From positions 62,001 through 126,000 of the forward strand of contig NZ_QDKM01000001.1 in NCBI RefSeq assembly GCF_003076755.1: a stretch of DNA of 64,000 bases, written 5' to 3'. The notes under the pieces are model-generated. The model ran no database searches, was not told where the DNA came from, and saw nothing but the letters and a program-made list of their open reading frames with translations. Made by a program: the position numbers and the translations under genes. This document shows, in pieces, positions 63,995-64,000 of the stretch (position 1 is the stretch's first letter; each line of letters begins with the position of its first letter). Origin of the DNA: Pararhodobacter oceanensis. Lineage in GTDB: Bacteria > Pseudomonadota > Alphaproteobacteria > Rhodobacterales > Rhodobacteraceae.

Positions 63995-64000
63995 ATGGCC
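63995..64000 (+). CDS. First two codons of a further gene
   Basis: ATGGCC at the window end is preceded by a strong ribosome site, GGGAGG (63984-63989), five bases away. The product starts Met-Ala, and nothing more can be said. It follows the DUF924 gene by 97 bp on the same strand. Confidence 0.4.

Overview
The window is an ordinary, densely coded chromosomal stretch of a high-GC, Gram-negative alphaproteobacterium. It is most likely a member of the Rhodobacteraceae. The pointers are the gene content (Kdo transferase, bactofilin with an M23 peptidase, a LolD plus single LolC/E pair, TRAP transporters, a cox-type molybdenum hydroxylase cluster), a LexA box of the GAAC-N7-GAAC type in front of uvrA, TTTGCAAA boxes like those of the Rhodobacter short-chain acyl-CoA regulators, and the style of the intergenic repeats. 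No phage, plasmid, insertion sequence with a transposase, or CRISPR array is visible.

Layout. 1-8.1 kb: a molybdenum hydroxylase cluster in the order coxD (5' cut off), coxE, xdhC/coxF, a molybdopterin-binding gene, coxS, coxL, coxM. The AYRGAGR motif in CoxL and the S-L-M order mark it as a form II CODH-like enzyme with unproven substrate. 8.2-13 kb: a DUF454 protein, queA, bcp, prfB, two small proteins and a DUF2189 membrane protein. 13.3-15.3 kb: overlapping bactofilin and M23 peptidase genes. 15.5-24 kb: a leucine-degradation block (ivd, acyl-CoA synthetase, mccB, mccA) interleaved with LprI-like, ASCH and DUF455 genes, with a strong TetR-type palindrome upstream. 24.3-28.5 kb: LysE and a complete TRAP transporter. 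28.7-31.4 kb: a cytochrome P450 translationally coupled to a membrane alpha/beta hydrolase. 31.7-38 kb: a trans-sulfuration PLP enzyme, bioY, an SDR, a secreted protein, a GT-C-like membrane protein, a small membrane protein and DedA. 38-44.2 kb: an ABC-F ATPase, a tandem hairpin array, parE, waaA, tRNA-Val(CAC). 44.7-51.6 kb: a PACE efflux protein, an iron-sulfur flavoprotein of the old yellow enzyme/TMADH group, lon, ribD, nrdR. 51.8-64 kb: an L,D-transpeptidase, lolD-lolC/E, hutH divergent from a second TMADH-like flavoprotein, uvrA divergent from an MFS carrier, DUF924, and the first codons of another gene.

The intergenic DNA carries the less expected content. There is a family of four ~123-bp elements with 13-bp terminal inverted repeats, three tandem ~148-bp units each with two hairpins, and a module with core AAATATCC present at seven clear sites plus one weak one, with two kinds of hairpin tail. 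Candidate regulatory sites that I could read by eye are four TTGCAAA boxes between bioY and an SDR, a TetR palindrome at ivd, a heat-shock promoter at lon, a perfect DnaA box at nrdR, a LexA box at uvrA and a HutC-like palindrome at hutH. All functional calls rest on reading the sequence and on knowledge of the families. No database or folding program was run.
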